A DNA stretch of 64,000 bases from Phaseolus vulgaris (Eukaryota; Streptophyta; Magnoliopsida; Fabales; Fabaceae). The DNA lies in NCBI RefSeq assembly GCF_000499845.2, contig NC_023753.2:12367181-12431180 (forward strand), given 5' to 3'. Below are positions 21,770-32,636 of this stretch, in pieces. The stretch's first letter is position 1. Each line of letters starts with the position of its first letter. Below the pieces are notes generated by a model. The model saw only the letters and a list, made by a program, of their open reading frames with translations. It had not been told where the DNA came from and ran no database searches. Both the position numbers and the translations under genes were made by a program.

Positions 21770-23663
21770 AAAGAAAGTGATATCACTCACTCACTATTTG
21801 TGCTTGATCTTGGTGGCTTGCTGGCTTTGCGAAAAGAACACGAATTGTTTGTAGTTTTTTTCACTTTTGGCCACTCACTCATTCAGTGATTGTTGCTTAG
21901 GAGTTACGTTAAGGCAACAAGGAAGAGCAAGAGACCAGAGTCAGAAGGCACTATTATAACACAGTACTAACAAAGTAACAATGCATTTACACTGAACACT
22001 AGCTGGATCAGCTCCATGTGCAAGATTTTGTGACACCAACCAAACGTATGGTGCAATGTTTTTCAAACTCTCTCTCTCTCTTTTGTCCTAGAGTTTATGA
22101 TGAATGGGAGAGAGATAGAGAAGGGTATTTGGATGTGTTGAGTAATGATAGAAGAAAATGTGAAGTATTATTTATATTCAAGAAATTGCAGAGTTTGTAT
22201 GAAAGGGAAAAAGAGGAAAAAATTGCAAAACATTTATGATGAGATGAATGGATTATGAACACAGCTTGCTTGAGAGTTGAAACCATAAAAGAGTGTCATA
22301 ATCCAGTGGCGTTTGCAGACAGGTATGTAGCTACTAACAGAAGAAGCTTGAAAATTTGAAATTTGATTTTGGCTCCTTTGATATGTGTTCAATTAGAATG
22401 ATTAGAAGGTATGGTTAAATTAGACAAAGTAGAGCCAACAAAAACCAGTGTACTTGGTGGTTGCCATGTCCATATATTTTGTAGGTCTCAGGTTCTATTC
22501 ACCTTAATTTTCTATACACAAATTTCATGCTAAATATTACACATCAAAATTGACATGTATAATGTTTTTGCCACTTTATACGCATAAATTATAATTAATA
22601 TATACCATCCGTTTTCTCCAAATAAATTTAATTCACATTGAAAGGCCACTTTTATCATCATAAATATATTTTAATACCCTGGCTTAATTCTTTTAATTGA
22701 AATGAGAAAAACGTATAAAGTGAGAACTTAAAAATTAACTTATAATTTATTCATTCATATCAAGCTAACTATAGTTTAATCCAGATAAACAATAACTATC
22801 ACTTTTTACTTTAAAAAAAAAATAAACATTTAATTATCTACTGAAAAAACCATTTAAAGTTATTATACAATAGTTTGTATTATTCATAGATTTTATTTCT
22901 CATACTAAATCTATTTTTATATTACGCAGTTGTATAAATTTATATAGGACGAATAATTTTAAAAGAGTTAGTTTTCGTTTATTTTAGTTAGTAACTTCCC
23001 TTGAAATGAAAAAAAAAAATAGAGTTATTCTAATGAAGCATTTGGTAAACATAATCTACTTTTTTTACAATTTTTGGAATATGTTTTATTAGAAAAAATA
23101 TATTTTTTTGGATATTCTAAAAAAAATACAAATTTTATTCTCAAACTAAAGGGTGAGATAGTGATATTTCGTAAAAAATGAAAGATTTTTTTTCCAACTT
23201 CAGTGTAACTTTTATTTTAATTAAAAATATCTAAATTAGCAATCTTATTATTCAAATATATGTGATAAGCCGCTTAAGTAAGATAAAAAAATTTGCAGTG
23301 ATGATGACGTGTTAGGTCATTGTTTATTGATTATTGTATAATGCTAAATGCTTGTTTGATTGTAATTATTGACACCATAAAAGCATAGGTAAAAGAGAAT
23401 CCAAAATTTGATAATTATTGTAACGTTTTCTTTAAAACAAAATTACTTTGAGATTCTATAATCCGAAAATTTCTAAATTCTAGAATAACCGCGATAGTAC
23501 AAAATAAGAGAAAAGTTCTAAGATAGAAAGAGTGGAGAGAAGAAACATAATTAGAAATGTGCAGTTTTAATTTTGTCTTCTACTCACTTCCATGGTGTGC
23601 AGGAGGAAACTAATCTCAACAAATGAGATCAGACGTTCTAAATTAGGCCCATCTATTGTGAGA
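21770..23663. other. CSLA upstream region and A/T-rich intergenic DNA
   Basis: The first ~300 bases hold CT-rich tracts (CTCTCTCTCTC at about 22071-22081 on the plus strand) typical of plant promoter regions. Beyond 22300 the DNA is A/T-rich, with no gene, RNA or clear repeat that I can support. Confidence 0.4.
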
Positions 23664-23671
23664 GTAAACTT

Positions 23672-24040
23672 GACTGTTTCTTCCTGCAACTCCATATCTT
23701 CTTCTGGCACCTTCATACACAACATGAAAATACATTTTTATCCTTCTTGTGCCACTCCCATAGAATAATTTCTGGATTATGTAATCCGGAAACGCATTTG
23801 AAAAAAGACTTCCGGATTACATAATCCGGAAGTTAAAAAAGACTTCCAGATTATGTAATCCGGAAAGTAATCATGCATCTGAAAAAAGACTTCCAGATTA
23901 TATAATCCGGAAGTTAATTACAAATTTGAAAAATGACTTTTGAATTATGTAATCCGGAATATTACAGAGGGGCAATTTTGGAAATACGAAAATCTATGGA
24001 GGTGAGAGAAGAAGGTATGGAGGTGCAGGAAGAATCAGTC
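23672..24040. mobile_element. MITE copy 1 (8-bp target duplication, palindrome-rich)
   Basis: Terminal inverted repeats GACTG(T/A)TTCTTCCTGCA extend imperfectly for about 100 bp each way. The flanks are GTAAACTT at 23664-23671 and 24041-24048, an exact 8-bp target duplication. The interior (23765-23960) has five near-palindromes of the type TTCCGGATTATGTAATCC. There is no coding capacity. An 8-bp duplication suggests a hAT-type transposase acting in trans, which is inference. Confidence 0.75.
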
Positions 24041-24075
24041 GTAAACTTTTACAACAATGTTCAAGCTATGGAAAG

Positions 24076-24807
24076 GGCTGCTTCTTCTTGCACCCCATAG
24101 GTTGTTGCGGCACTCCATAGTAATTGTGCAATTACATTTTTGTTCTTTAGTTAAAAAATAAATAAATTTTAAAATCTTACCTAGGTTTTTCACTCTACCT
24201 CTTCTTTTATCCACTCGCAGCATCCAAGACACCTCCATAATGTGATTTTCATTGGTTGAAGGTTTTTTTTTTTTTTTGTATATAGAGTTTGGAAATATTT
24301 TACCGTGTGTTTGTAATTGTGTGATGAAAAGATGTTAGTTTTCAGATGTATTTTACTTTTCTCTTGCATTGATTTTGTTGTACTATTTTTTTTCTACTTC
24401 TAAGAGTATTCCTAATTATGTAATTCATAATTCTTTTTTTGAAAATCCTATTCTGGATTACACAATTCGAAAGTTTTTTTCGGATCTGGGATTAGCTTCT
24501 AAATTATGTAATCCAGAATATGTTTTTTCAAAAAAAAAAAAGTTTCAGATTATATAAACTGAAAGTCTTTTCTGGATTTGGGATTAGTTTCTAGATTATG
24601 TAATCCATAATACCTTTTTTGAAAAAATACATTGTGTAGTACATAATCTGGAAGCTAATCCTTAATCCAGAAAAAGCTTCTGGATTATGTAATTCAAAAG
24701 GTACAAAACACTCCAAAATTTTAACTTTTTTACATATGGATATTTTTGGAATTACAAAATCTATGGGGACGTCGCAAGAATCTATAAGGGTGCAGGAAGA
24801 AGCAAGC
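24076..24807. mobile_element. MITE copy 2, related to copy 1
   Basis: Ends GGCTGCTTCTTCTTGCACC and, inverted, GCTTGCTTCTTCCTGCACC. The exact 8-bp flanks are ATGGAAAG (24068-24075 and 24808-24815). It carries decayed GGATTATGTAATCC-type palindromes at about 24410-24700. At 732 bp it is twice the length of copy 1 and sits only 27 bp from it. There is no coding capacity. Confidence 0.75.
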
Positions 24808-24815
24808 ATGGAAAG

Positions 24816-25270
24816 AAGGAAGGAAAATAATGGATTTTTTTTATCAATTTGGTAAATTTTTACCTCTTAATTATCAAAAATAGGTAAAATTTTAAAAAAT
24901 TACCGAGATGGGTAAGTCCGCTGAGGTCGACTTTATTGTGAAGAAGTCGTGTCAAGGTGACACAACTTTAGTGTATTTGGACTAAAGTCGTGTCAAAGTT
25001 GTACAACTTATCCATTTTAGTAGTTTTTAAAAAATTTATCCATCTCAATAACTAAGAGATAAAATTACACCAAATTAGAAAAAATCTTGAAAATAATGAA
25101 TCCAATTATTTACTTAATTTTATATAATATAATGTTTAGTATTTTCACTGTAATAATAAATATTTGGTATTTGGATTTATAGTGAGTTAAAAGTGTAATA
25201 AAAAAAACATAGAAACTTGTGTGGTATGTTGGTTTGAGTACTTATGATTTGTATATTCTCACTTTATTCG
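24816..25270. other. Intergenic with a small inverted repeat
   Basis: No gene. AGTCGTGTCA and TGACACAACT near 24946-24967 form a short imperfect hairpin, and a second AGTCGTGTCA follows at about 24986. Confidence 0.35.
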
Positions 25271-25430
25271 TGTTAACAAAAAGCATACTACGCCTTTTAC
25301 ATAGTGCATGCTTTCTCCTTTATATATACCTCCTTTCTCTATGTACCAATATGTCAAAAATAATATCTCTCTTTTCCTTTTTGTGTGTTGTCCTTTTGTC
25401 TTTCTCATTGGCTTCTCTGTTACTCTTTCA
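25271..25430 (+). repeat. 5' LTR of the copia element
   Basis: 160 bp, TGTTAACA...TCTTTCA, with a TATATATA-type TATA box at about 25320. Confidence 0.7.
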
Positions 25431-25444
25431 TGGTATCAAGAGCC
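25431..25444 (+). promoter_or_regulatory. Primer binding site, copia
   Basis: TGGTATCAAGAGCC follows the LTR directly. It is one insertion away from the initiator-Met site TGGTATCAGAGCC. Confidence 0.7.
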
Positions 25445-25463
25445 ACAAATTGTTTTCCCAACC

Positions 25464-26283
25464 ATGTCTTCTTCTTCCTCTTCAACCTCAGCTTCCACAA
25501 TTTCTTCTCCCTCCGCTTCCTTTGTTCAACTTCACACTTTTCCCATTGCTTTTTCTCTCAAACTCATAGATGATAATTTTCTTGTCTGGAGTCAACAGGT
25601 CTTGCCTAAGTTGAGGGTCTCAATCTTCTTTCTTTCTTGGAATCCTCTCTAACCCCTCCATAGTTTCTGCCCGAGTACACCACCTTTAGTTTTGTTTTTC
25701 TTCTTCATAAGCAACAATATCATCTACTTGTTGCTTGGCTCCTTGCCTCCATGTCCACCTCTATGCTAACGCAAATGGTTGGATTACGCTATGTTCATCT
25801 TATATGGGACAAATTGAAGTTCTACTATGCTTCCCACACTTGCACCAAAATCTGCAAACTAAAGCTCCAACTAAAAACTCCTAAGCGTTAACGTTGAGTC
25901 TCTGCATATCTTCTTGACATCAAGAAAGTGGTGGATTCTCTTATTACCATTGGTTCTACTGTTTCCTCTAAAGATCACATTGACGTTGTTTTGGATGGTC
26001 TTCCTAAAGAATATGATGCTTTTATCACCTCTATCACCTCTCGTCTTGATCCTTACACCATTGAGGATTTTGAAGCTTTGCTTTTAACACAACAAGAAAG
26101 ATTCGAGAAACATCGGTCTCTTGAGCATTCCTTAATTCAAGCTAATATTGTTTCTACCAACTGGTCCTCTTCACCTTCTTCCACCTCTACCTTTTGTGAC
26201 AATTCTTTGCACAGTGGTCGTGGGTCTTTCATGTCATCTAACAACAAACGTCATCAATCTTTTTGTAGCCCACACAATTCTTG
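25464..26283 (+). pseudogene. copia gag, broken
   Basis: An N-terminal Ser-rich frame from about 25464 contains FPIAFSLKLIDDNFLVWSQQ, the usual copia gag opening. After several stops, 25928-26283 encodes IDVVLDGLPKEYDAFITSI and EDFEALLLTQQERFEKH of the UBN2/gag core, then a Ser/Asn-rich tail. It would have formed the particle shell; it is not functional. Confidence 0.7.
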
Positions 26284-26491
26284 AACTGACTAATCTTCCT
26301 CTACGTCATCTACCCGCATCCAATGTCAACTTTGTTTTAAGTATGGTCACACTGCTCTCACCTGCTAGACTCAATCTGATAATAAGTTGTTCACTCATAT
26401 ATTTGCTAATAATACTTTCTTGCCATCTTCATCTAATCTTGACCACTCTTAGCCTTCCAATTTGAGTACACCATCAACTACTTAAGATCCC

Positions 26492-26734
26492 TTGTGGTAT
26501 CCTGACACTGGTGCAACTCATCACATAACTCATGATCCCTCAATTTTTTCCAACAAAACTGTCTACACTGGTAATGATTTCATCCAGCTTGGTAATGGCT
26601 CAGGTATGTTCATTCGTGATTTTGGCTCTACTTTCCTTTCTACTACTCATTCCTCTCACTCTTTTAAATTGCATAACCTTTTACATGTGCCTTCAGTTAA
26701 TAAAAATATTTTAAGTGTGTTGCAGTTTGCATGA
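26492..26734 (+). pseudogene. copia protease fragment
   Basis: WYPDTGATHHIT holds the catalytic Asp-Thr-Gly of copia proteases, followed by LGNGSGMFI and LLHVPSVNKNILSV. The integrase that normally follows is absent. Confidence 0.7.
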
Positions 26735-26929
26735 GATAATGGAGTATTTTTTGAGTTCTTCGCTGATCATTGTTTTATGAAAAATCAGGTTACGAAAGAG
26801 ATAATTCTCCAAGGAAAAGTTCTTGATGGTCTTTATGTTTTTCCACACTTACACTAAACTATTCCACCACCTATTCTTGATGGTCGCTTGCATTATTTCT
26901 TAGGAGTTAAAGTTACTTGGTGTGCCAAT

Positions 26930-27616
26930 GGTTCCATTCGTCTTTCGTAGTCTAAATATATTCATGATCTCTTATGACGCACCAATATGCTTCATGCTAA
27001 ACCACAACCTACACCCATGATTTCCTCTCTTCGCCTTATTGTTGATGGTTCCATATCTGTTGAGCACCTAACCTTTTTCTGTTCTATTTTGGTGCCTTAC
27101 AATATGTTACTATCACTCGTCAAAAAATATCCTTTGTTGTCAACCGGGTTTGTCAATACATGCACCAACCTCAGTTGAGTCACTAGAAAGTTGTTAAACG
27201 TATTCTTCATTACCTAGTTGGTACCTCCTCTCATTGTCTCCATCTTTGTTCTTCTCCCATGTTCTCCATCACTAGCTTCAACGATTCAGACTGGGCAACT
27301 GACTTGGATGATTGCAAATTTACCACTCTTCGTTGGTCATTATCTGATTTCGTGGGTTTCAAAGAAGCAAAAAGTTGTTTCTCGGAGTAGCACAAAAACA
27401 AAATATAAGAGTGTTGTGGCTGCCCTTGCTGACATGATTTGGATCCAATCTCTCTTGCATGAGTTTTGGATTGCTCTTCCTATGCCAAGATTGTATTGTG
27501 ATAATTTGGGTGTTATTCAACTTGTTGCAAATCCCATCATGCACTCTCGTTCTAAACATTTTGAACTGGACTTGCACTTTGTCAGGAGTCTTATTCTCAT
27601 TCACCTATCGTCCTAA
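26930..27616 (+). pseudogene. copia reverse transcriptase end and RNase H
   Basis: Broken frames give the late reverse-transcriptase region (about 26930-27180), then an RNase H segment: SDWATDLDDCKFTT in one frame, and LISWVSKKQKVVSRSSTKTK, LYCDNLGVIQLVANP and HSRSKHFELDLHFVR in another (27340-27580). Both fit copia RNase H order. A frameshift lies at about 27340. Confidence 0.7.
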
Positions 27617-27727
27617 TTTCAAGTTGCAAACCTCTTAAACAAGCCTATCTATGGATCATTTTTTCATTCTTTCAAATGTAAACTTAGAATGTTTGATAAA
27701 TCTTCGCACCTAAGTTTAAGGGGGGTT

Positions 27728-27916
27728 GTTAATAGAAAACATACTATGCATTTTACGTAGTGCATGCTTCTCCTTTATAAATATCTCCTATATATATATG
27801 TGTGTCAATATATCAAAAATAATATCTCAATTTTTTTTTTTATGTGTTGTCCTTTTCTCTTTTCCTTTTTATGTGTTGTCCTTTTCTCTTTCTCTTTGGC
27901 TTCTTTGTTACTTTCA
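27728..27916 (+). repeat. 3' LTR of the copia element
   Basis: 189 bp, similar to the 5' LTR but with an extra ~28-bp duplicated block (TATGTGTTGTCCTTTTCTCT repeated at about 27841 and 27869). Confidence 0.65.
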
Positions 27917-29031
27917 ATTTTCATCTCCTTTTGAAAACAAGTATAACAAGTATTTTTGCTTTTTTATTAAACCCTGTCCATATGTTTTGCGTAAGCATTG
28001 AGCAATTAATCAATTTTGTTGAGTTGGGATGCTTTCATTTCATATTCCTAAGCACTTGGATTTCTTGTCCTTCTCATGGAACTTGCATACAAAATTTTCC
28101 ACTAAATTTTTTTAGGCAACGGTCAACAGCTTCCAATGACCACATAAGCACTTTTTTTGGTTTGTTCATCCACAACAAAAAGCACTTTGGTTCTTTGTTC
28201 CGGAGAAGCTTCCACACCTTTTATAGTTACAAGACAAATTGGAGAAGTCCCAACACCTAACAAGAGCAACGTAGGACTGTAAAATGTCAACAAACATTAT
28301 GTTTTACGAGGTTATTTGTGATGGGAGAATAACAACTATGGTCTTTCATAATGTCTTTAAGGAGAAGCTTCTTGCAAGTGAACACAATTTCTCTTATTTT
28401 CTACAAAAATGTGTTAGTTGCACTTTCACTTTAAATCAAAAAGGTGCACAGCATCTACTTTAATGGGGACAGACCCTAGACAAATACAATTATGCATAAG
28501 CGGAAATATTTTATAAGTAAAAAGAAAAAAGAGATATCTAAAGAAAGTTTAAACAATTCCTGAAAATGAGAGAAATCAAATAAAGTTAGGTAGTTGAAGG
28601 GAAAAAACAATTAAAATATTTTATGCATTTACTGTGTTTGTAGCTTTTGATCCCTTAGGAAACTGAACAAAGATTAGAACAAAATGGATATTATTTTAAA
28701 ATGTTATGCAAAAGTGTAAAATTAGTTGTATTTTTGGTCTAAGTTTCAGTCTGCAAGATTCAAGAAAAGCATTAAAGATAATTTTGGTGACGTGGAGAGT
28801 ATCACTCTTATTTGTCATCATAAAGTCAAAGTACACACTAGAGGTGCATGCATGAGTAGACGTAGGGTTATTAACAACATTAAATACGTTTTTCTATTGT
28901 GAAAATGATGTTTTAGTCTAAACTTTTTAGATTTTGTAAACTTTAGATTTTGTAATAATTTGTAGTAAGAAAATTTGGAATCAGTCTGTAATCGTGGCTT
29001 TTTATATGATAAACGAATTTTAAATATTGTA
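27917..29031. other. Intergenic, no recognised gene
   Basis: A/T-rich. An open stretch at 27960-28260 has no recognised domain; on the reverse strand the same part resembles LTR-like sequence (ACTATAAAAGGTGTGG at about 28210-28225), so an old LTR fragment is possible. Confidence 0.3.
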
Positions 29032-29036
29032 AATAT

Positions 29037-29653
29037 TGTACTGGTACTGGGCGAGGCTAGGACCTGCCTGGTTGTCCGATGCTCAGTCGGTTTGCCCGAG
29101 AGATTTGAAGGCTTGGCCGAGAGACCGAGTGGCCGAGACCTTTGGAGACTTGGCTGAGAGACCGAGACCTTAGAAGACCTAACTGGGACGGTCGAAGACT
29201 ACATGGATTTGGCCGATGGCCGACCCTCACCATGAGAAGGTGGCCGATGGCCGAACCCCATCACAATTAATTCTCAAACCAAGATCAGTGAAGCTAATCC
29301 ATCATCAAGAATTAGGTAATGCAACCCTAAGCGATATCCACCTCGATAAACGGGCCCAACAGGTAGGCCCATTAGAATAATATAAATAGCACACATTCCA
29401 AGGAGTAAGGTACGTCATTTATTACTGTTCACCTACCTGAGAGCTGACCACCCGCTTTACTGACTTGAGCGTCGGAGTGCCTTCGCAGGTACCTCCACCA
29501 TCCGGTGATTCGCCCGACGACCGAGCGCCGAGTACCAAAGGTTAAGGAAGGAGACGAGAAGAATCACAGTTCATCACCCAGTCACCTGCCCGACCGAAGG
29601 AAGGAGAAGAAGACTTCAATAGTTCTCTAGGTCCCATCTCCCTAGCAGGAACA
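29037..29653 (+). repeat. 5' LTR of element B
   Basis: 617 bp, TGTACTGG...CAGGAACA. TATAAATAG at 29381-29389 is the probable promoter. It lacks the 16-bp GACCGAATGGCCGAGA segment present in the 3' LTR. Confidence 0.9.
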
Positions 29654-29655
29654 AT

Positions 29656-29674
29656 TGGCGCCCACCGTGGGGCC
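29656..29674 (+). promoter_or_regulatory. Primer binding site of element B
   Basis: TGGCGCCCACCGTGGGGCC, two bases after the LTR. It matches, from memory, the complement of the 3' end of plant tRNA-Lys(CUU) (...CCCCACGGTGGGCGCCA). Confidence 0.75.
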
Positions 29675-29703
29675 GAGGGAAACTAGCTGAAGGAAAAAAG
29701 TAG

Positions 29704-31201
29704 ATGGTTTCAACAAGAAGCATGGAAAGAATGACTGAAGCCGACCAAACAATGTTGCTGCTGTCTCTCCAGAGGGAGATGGCGAAGGAAGGCCGAGGAG
29801 GCCGCTCAGAAAAATGAGCAAGAGCTGCAAGTTCTCCGCAGGGAGAACGAAGATATGAGAAAGAAGCTGGGGGAGGGAGGACCCTCTGTCATACCGACGA
29901 ACGTGGTCGGCAAGTCCTACACCTCTCCCCCCAACCCGGATGTGGCCGAGGGGACGAGAGGCTGACCCCCTCCCTGCGAGACTGAGATGGGCGACGAGTC
30001 GTGCCTAATCAGGTCCACCCGGACGACCTTGACGGCCGACCCGAACCGCCGACATCCCTTTACAAACAACATCATCGAAGTCCCACTTCCTGAGAAGTGG
30101 AAGGGTTTCAACCGAGACCGATACGACGGGTCGACCGACCCGGACGAGCATATGGACGCCTACACCACCCATATGAGTCTCTACACCTCGGACGACGCCG
30201 TCTTGTGTCGAGTGTTCCCCACATCCTTGAAGGGTGCAGCCCTTAGTTGGTTCACCAAGCTCTCACCCAACTCCATCGACAGCTTTGCCACGCTCGTCGC
30301 AAAGTTCGAAACACAGTTCGCGACCAGCCGGCCGCACCATCTGACCTCCATCGCTCTGGTAGGCATCCGCCAGGAGAAGGGAGAGTCGCTGAGAACCTTC
30401 GTGGATAGGTTCAGTAAAGTGGCGATGAGCATCCGAAATCTGAGTCCGGATGTCGCCATGCACCACATGCTGACGGCCCTACATCCGGGGCCCTTTGCCG
30501 ATAATCTATGCATGCAGCCGGCCGACAGCCTGGACGAGCTGAGAAAGAGAGCTGCTAAGTACATGCAGCTGGAGGAGCTAAGAGAGTTCCGCAACCAGGC
30601 CCGTGCCGAGACCGGCGGAGAAAGGAAGGAAGAAAAGGACCGCCAAGAGCGGCCGATACAAAGAACTGACCGGCGACGGGAGAATCGAGACCGACCAATT
30701 CGATTCTCGAGATACACGCCGTTGACGACTGAGAGAGGGAGGATCTTGGACGAGGCCCTCAACGCCGAGTTGATCCCTCCCCCAAGGAAGGTGGCCAGCC
30801 CAAATAATGCCGACCGGAGGAAGCAGTGTCGGTACCACCAAAACACCGGACACTCGACCGACGAGTGTCAGGCTCTTAAGGATAAGATCGAGGAACTCAT
30901 CCAAGCCGGGCATCTCCGACGTTTCGTCAGGAATGGCCGAGACCCACCCGGCTGGGAGGATCCACCCAGGCAGACGAGGTCACCTCAACGCGGCCGAAAT
31001 GACCGAAATACCAGAGGCGACCGACAACCCGCAAGGGCCGACCCCCCTCGGAGAGACGATCTGCCCAGGGAGGCCGATCAGAGAGGTAACCGAGAGGTTA
31101 TCAATACTATAGCCGGCGGCTTCGCCGGAGGAGGAAGCACGAACAACGCTCGGAAGAGGCACCTCCGGGCGGTACATCAGGTGAACGCGGTGGCATTCTG
31201 A
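29704..31201 (+). pseudogene. gag of element B
   Basis: The frame opens with MVSTRSMERMTEADQTML and a coiled-coil-like segment, interrupted by a shift at about 29790 and a stop at 29965. From 29987 it is open for 404 codons. The core is VPLPEKWKGFNRDRYDGSTD, YTTHMSLYTSDDAVLCRVFP and FTKLSPNSIDSFATLV, followed by a basic Arg-rich region and a zinc-knuckle-like CRYHQNTGHSTDEC, then IAGGFAGGGSTNNARKRH. It ends in TGA (31199-31201), but protease continues in the same frame, so the stop probably replaced an Arg CGA codon. Confidence 0.85.
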
Positions 31202-32105
31202 CCGAGGATGCCACCCATCACTTTCACGGACGAGGACTTCAAGGGCGTAGACTACCGCCAGCAGGACGACCCGATGGTGATAGCGGTCGACATAGACCGA
31301 TTCACCATACGGAAGACCCTCGTGGACCAAGGAAGTTCGGTGGATATCCTTTACTGGAAAACTTTCAAGGCTATGAGGATGGCCGAGACCGAGATGATGC
31401 CATACGACGACCACGTGGTAGGATTCTCGGGCGAGAGGGTGGGTACCAAGGGTTATATCGACCTATACACCACCTTCGGAGAGGGGAAGAGCACCAGGAC
31501 CATCAAAATCCGATACCTGGTCATTGACGCCAACATTTCCTACAACATCCTCCTCGGCCGACCATCCATCAACCGGCTGATGGCCATAGTATCAACCCCT
31601 CACCTCGCAATGAAGTTTCCCTCAAGAACAGGGGACATTCTCACAGTCCACGTAGACCAAAAAGAAGCACGAGAGTGCTACGCTGAGAGCCTCCGGGTGG
31701 AACCTTTAAGGGCCGACTCCTCTCCCCTCAGAGTAAGGAAGTCCTCCCGAAAAGACCGCTCCCCCAGGAAGGACCGCCCGAGGGAAATCAAGCCAACCGT
31801 GGCGTTGGTGGACCTCGACCCCCGGGCGACCGAAGACAGACTGGAGGCGAGAGAAGAGCTAAGGAGAGTCCCCCTCCTCGACGAAGAACACAGCACGGCT
31901 GTAGGAACAGCCTTGGCAGCGGCCGAGGCCGAGATCATGCATGCCGCACTAAAAAAGAATATCGACATGTTCGCTTGGACACCGGCCGACATGCCGGGTG
32001 TGAGCCCCGATGTCATCACCCATCGGTTGTCAATATTCAAGGAAGCCCGCCCGATCTCCCAAAAGAAGAGGGACTTGGGCAACGAAAAGCGACTCGCGGC
32101 AAAGG
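31202..32105 (+). pseudogene. Protease and start of reverse transcriptase, element B
   Basis: In frame with gag after its TGA. The aspartic protease has LVDQGSSVDILYW with Asp-Gln-Gly-Ser-Ser in place of the usual Asp-Thr/Ser-Gly, and SYNILLGRPSINRL. A linker and the pre-RT segment MFAWTPADMPGVSPDVITH follow, then the RT N-terminus SQKKRDLGNEKRLAAKE. There the sequence changes to the reverse complement of the aORF Ser-rich start, and the frame ends at 32140. The catalytic YxDD region is absent. Confidence 0.85.
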
Positions 32106-32234
32106 AGAAGAAGAGGATGAAGAGGAAGACTGTCCGATAGGAGAAATCGAACGGCCAGTGGGACACATTGGACGGGCGGAGGGAGAAGATGTTCGACCAG
32201 ATGAAGAGGATGTAGGCCGAGACCGGCTCGACAT
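32105..32234 (-). pseudogene. aORF N-terminal remnant of element B
   Basis: On the minus strand from ATG (32232-32234) the frame reads MSSRSRPTSSSSGRTSSPS and a run of serines. It matches the start of the aORF at 53220 (MSTVSRPTSSSDQPYPPLG). Only about 43 codons remain before the deletion junction into reverse transcriptase. The same promoter-like module precedes both ATGs. Confidence 0.75.
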
Positions 32235-32362
32235 GACTAACCTTTTTGGGAAATGAAGTATGGGCGAAAGATCACTCGGCTATCAGAGCTAAGGGCGAGA
32301 GGTCACTCGGCTATCAGTTCGCTCCAATAAAAGTTACAAGAGTGTGACGCTGTGGTGGACCC

Positions 32363-32440
32363 CTATATATAGGGCCCATGGGCCTCGGAACTCGAAACGT
32401 CGTATCAATCTCAACCGTTAGATCTAAGAGATCTAACGGT
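32363..32440 (-). promoter_or_regulatory. Antisense promoter module of element B
   Basis: On the minus strand, in order: a palindrome (32414-32440, ACCGTTAGATCT, AAG, then its exact complement), a TATA box CCTATATATAGGG (32362-32374) and, downstream, two copies of CTGATAGCCGAGTGA (within 32255-32320), then the aORF ATG at 32234. The same ordered parts occur at 53003-53220. The direction is opposite to the element's own LTR transcript. Confidence 0.6.
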
Positions 32441-32623
32441 CCACAAATTCCCCCGCCCAAAAAACCCCTCATCAATGCACATCACATCGCGCCGTCTGAG
32501 GTCACATCACGCCGCCTAGTCAAGTCACACCTCGAGAAACGAAACGGCCGCACGATCAAAAAGGGCCGACAGACATCCATCATCACAAACTCATCAGACA
32601 CATCTAACATATCTGCCCTCGAG

Positions 32624-32636
32624 CTTGGGGGGCAAG
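32624..32636 (+). promoter_or_regulatory. Polypurine tract of element B
   Basis: TTGGGGGGCAAG directly abuts the 3' LTR. It primes plus-strand DNA synthesis in LTR elements. Confidence 0.75.

Larger units (their letters stand above)
25271..27916 (+). mobile_element. Ty1/copia retrotransposon, internally deleted
   Basis: Short LTRs (25271-25430 and 27728-27916), a Met-type primer site at 25431, gag and protease pieces, then a jump to the end of reverse transcriptase and RNase H, and a purine tract (AAGTTTAAGGGGGG, about 27713) before the 3' LTR. Integrase and most of reverse transcriptase are missing. The remaining frames are full of stops. The flanks ATTCG and ATTTT do not form a clear duplication. 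It cannot transpose by itself. Confidence 0.8.

Noticed and set aside
28975..29157. 60-codon plus-strand frame with repeated RPSGRD and AERP motifs
   Set aside because: It is LTR sequence of element B and recurs in the 3' LTR.
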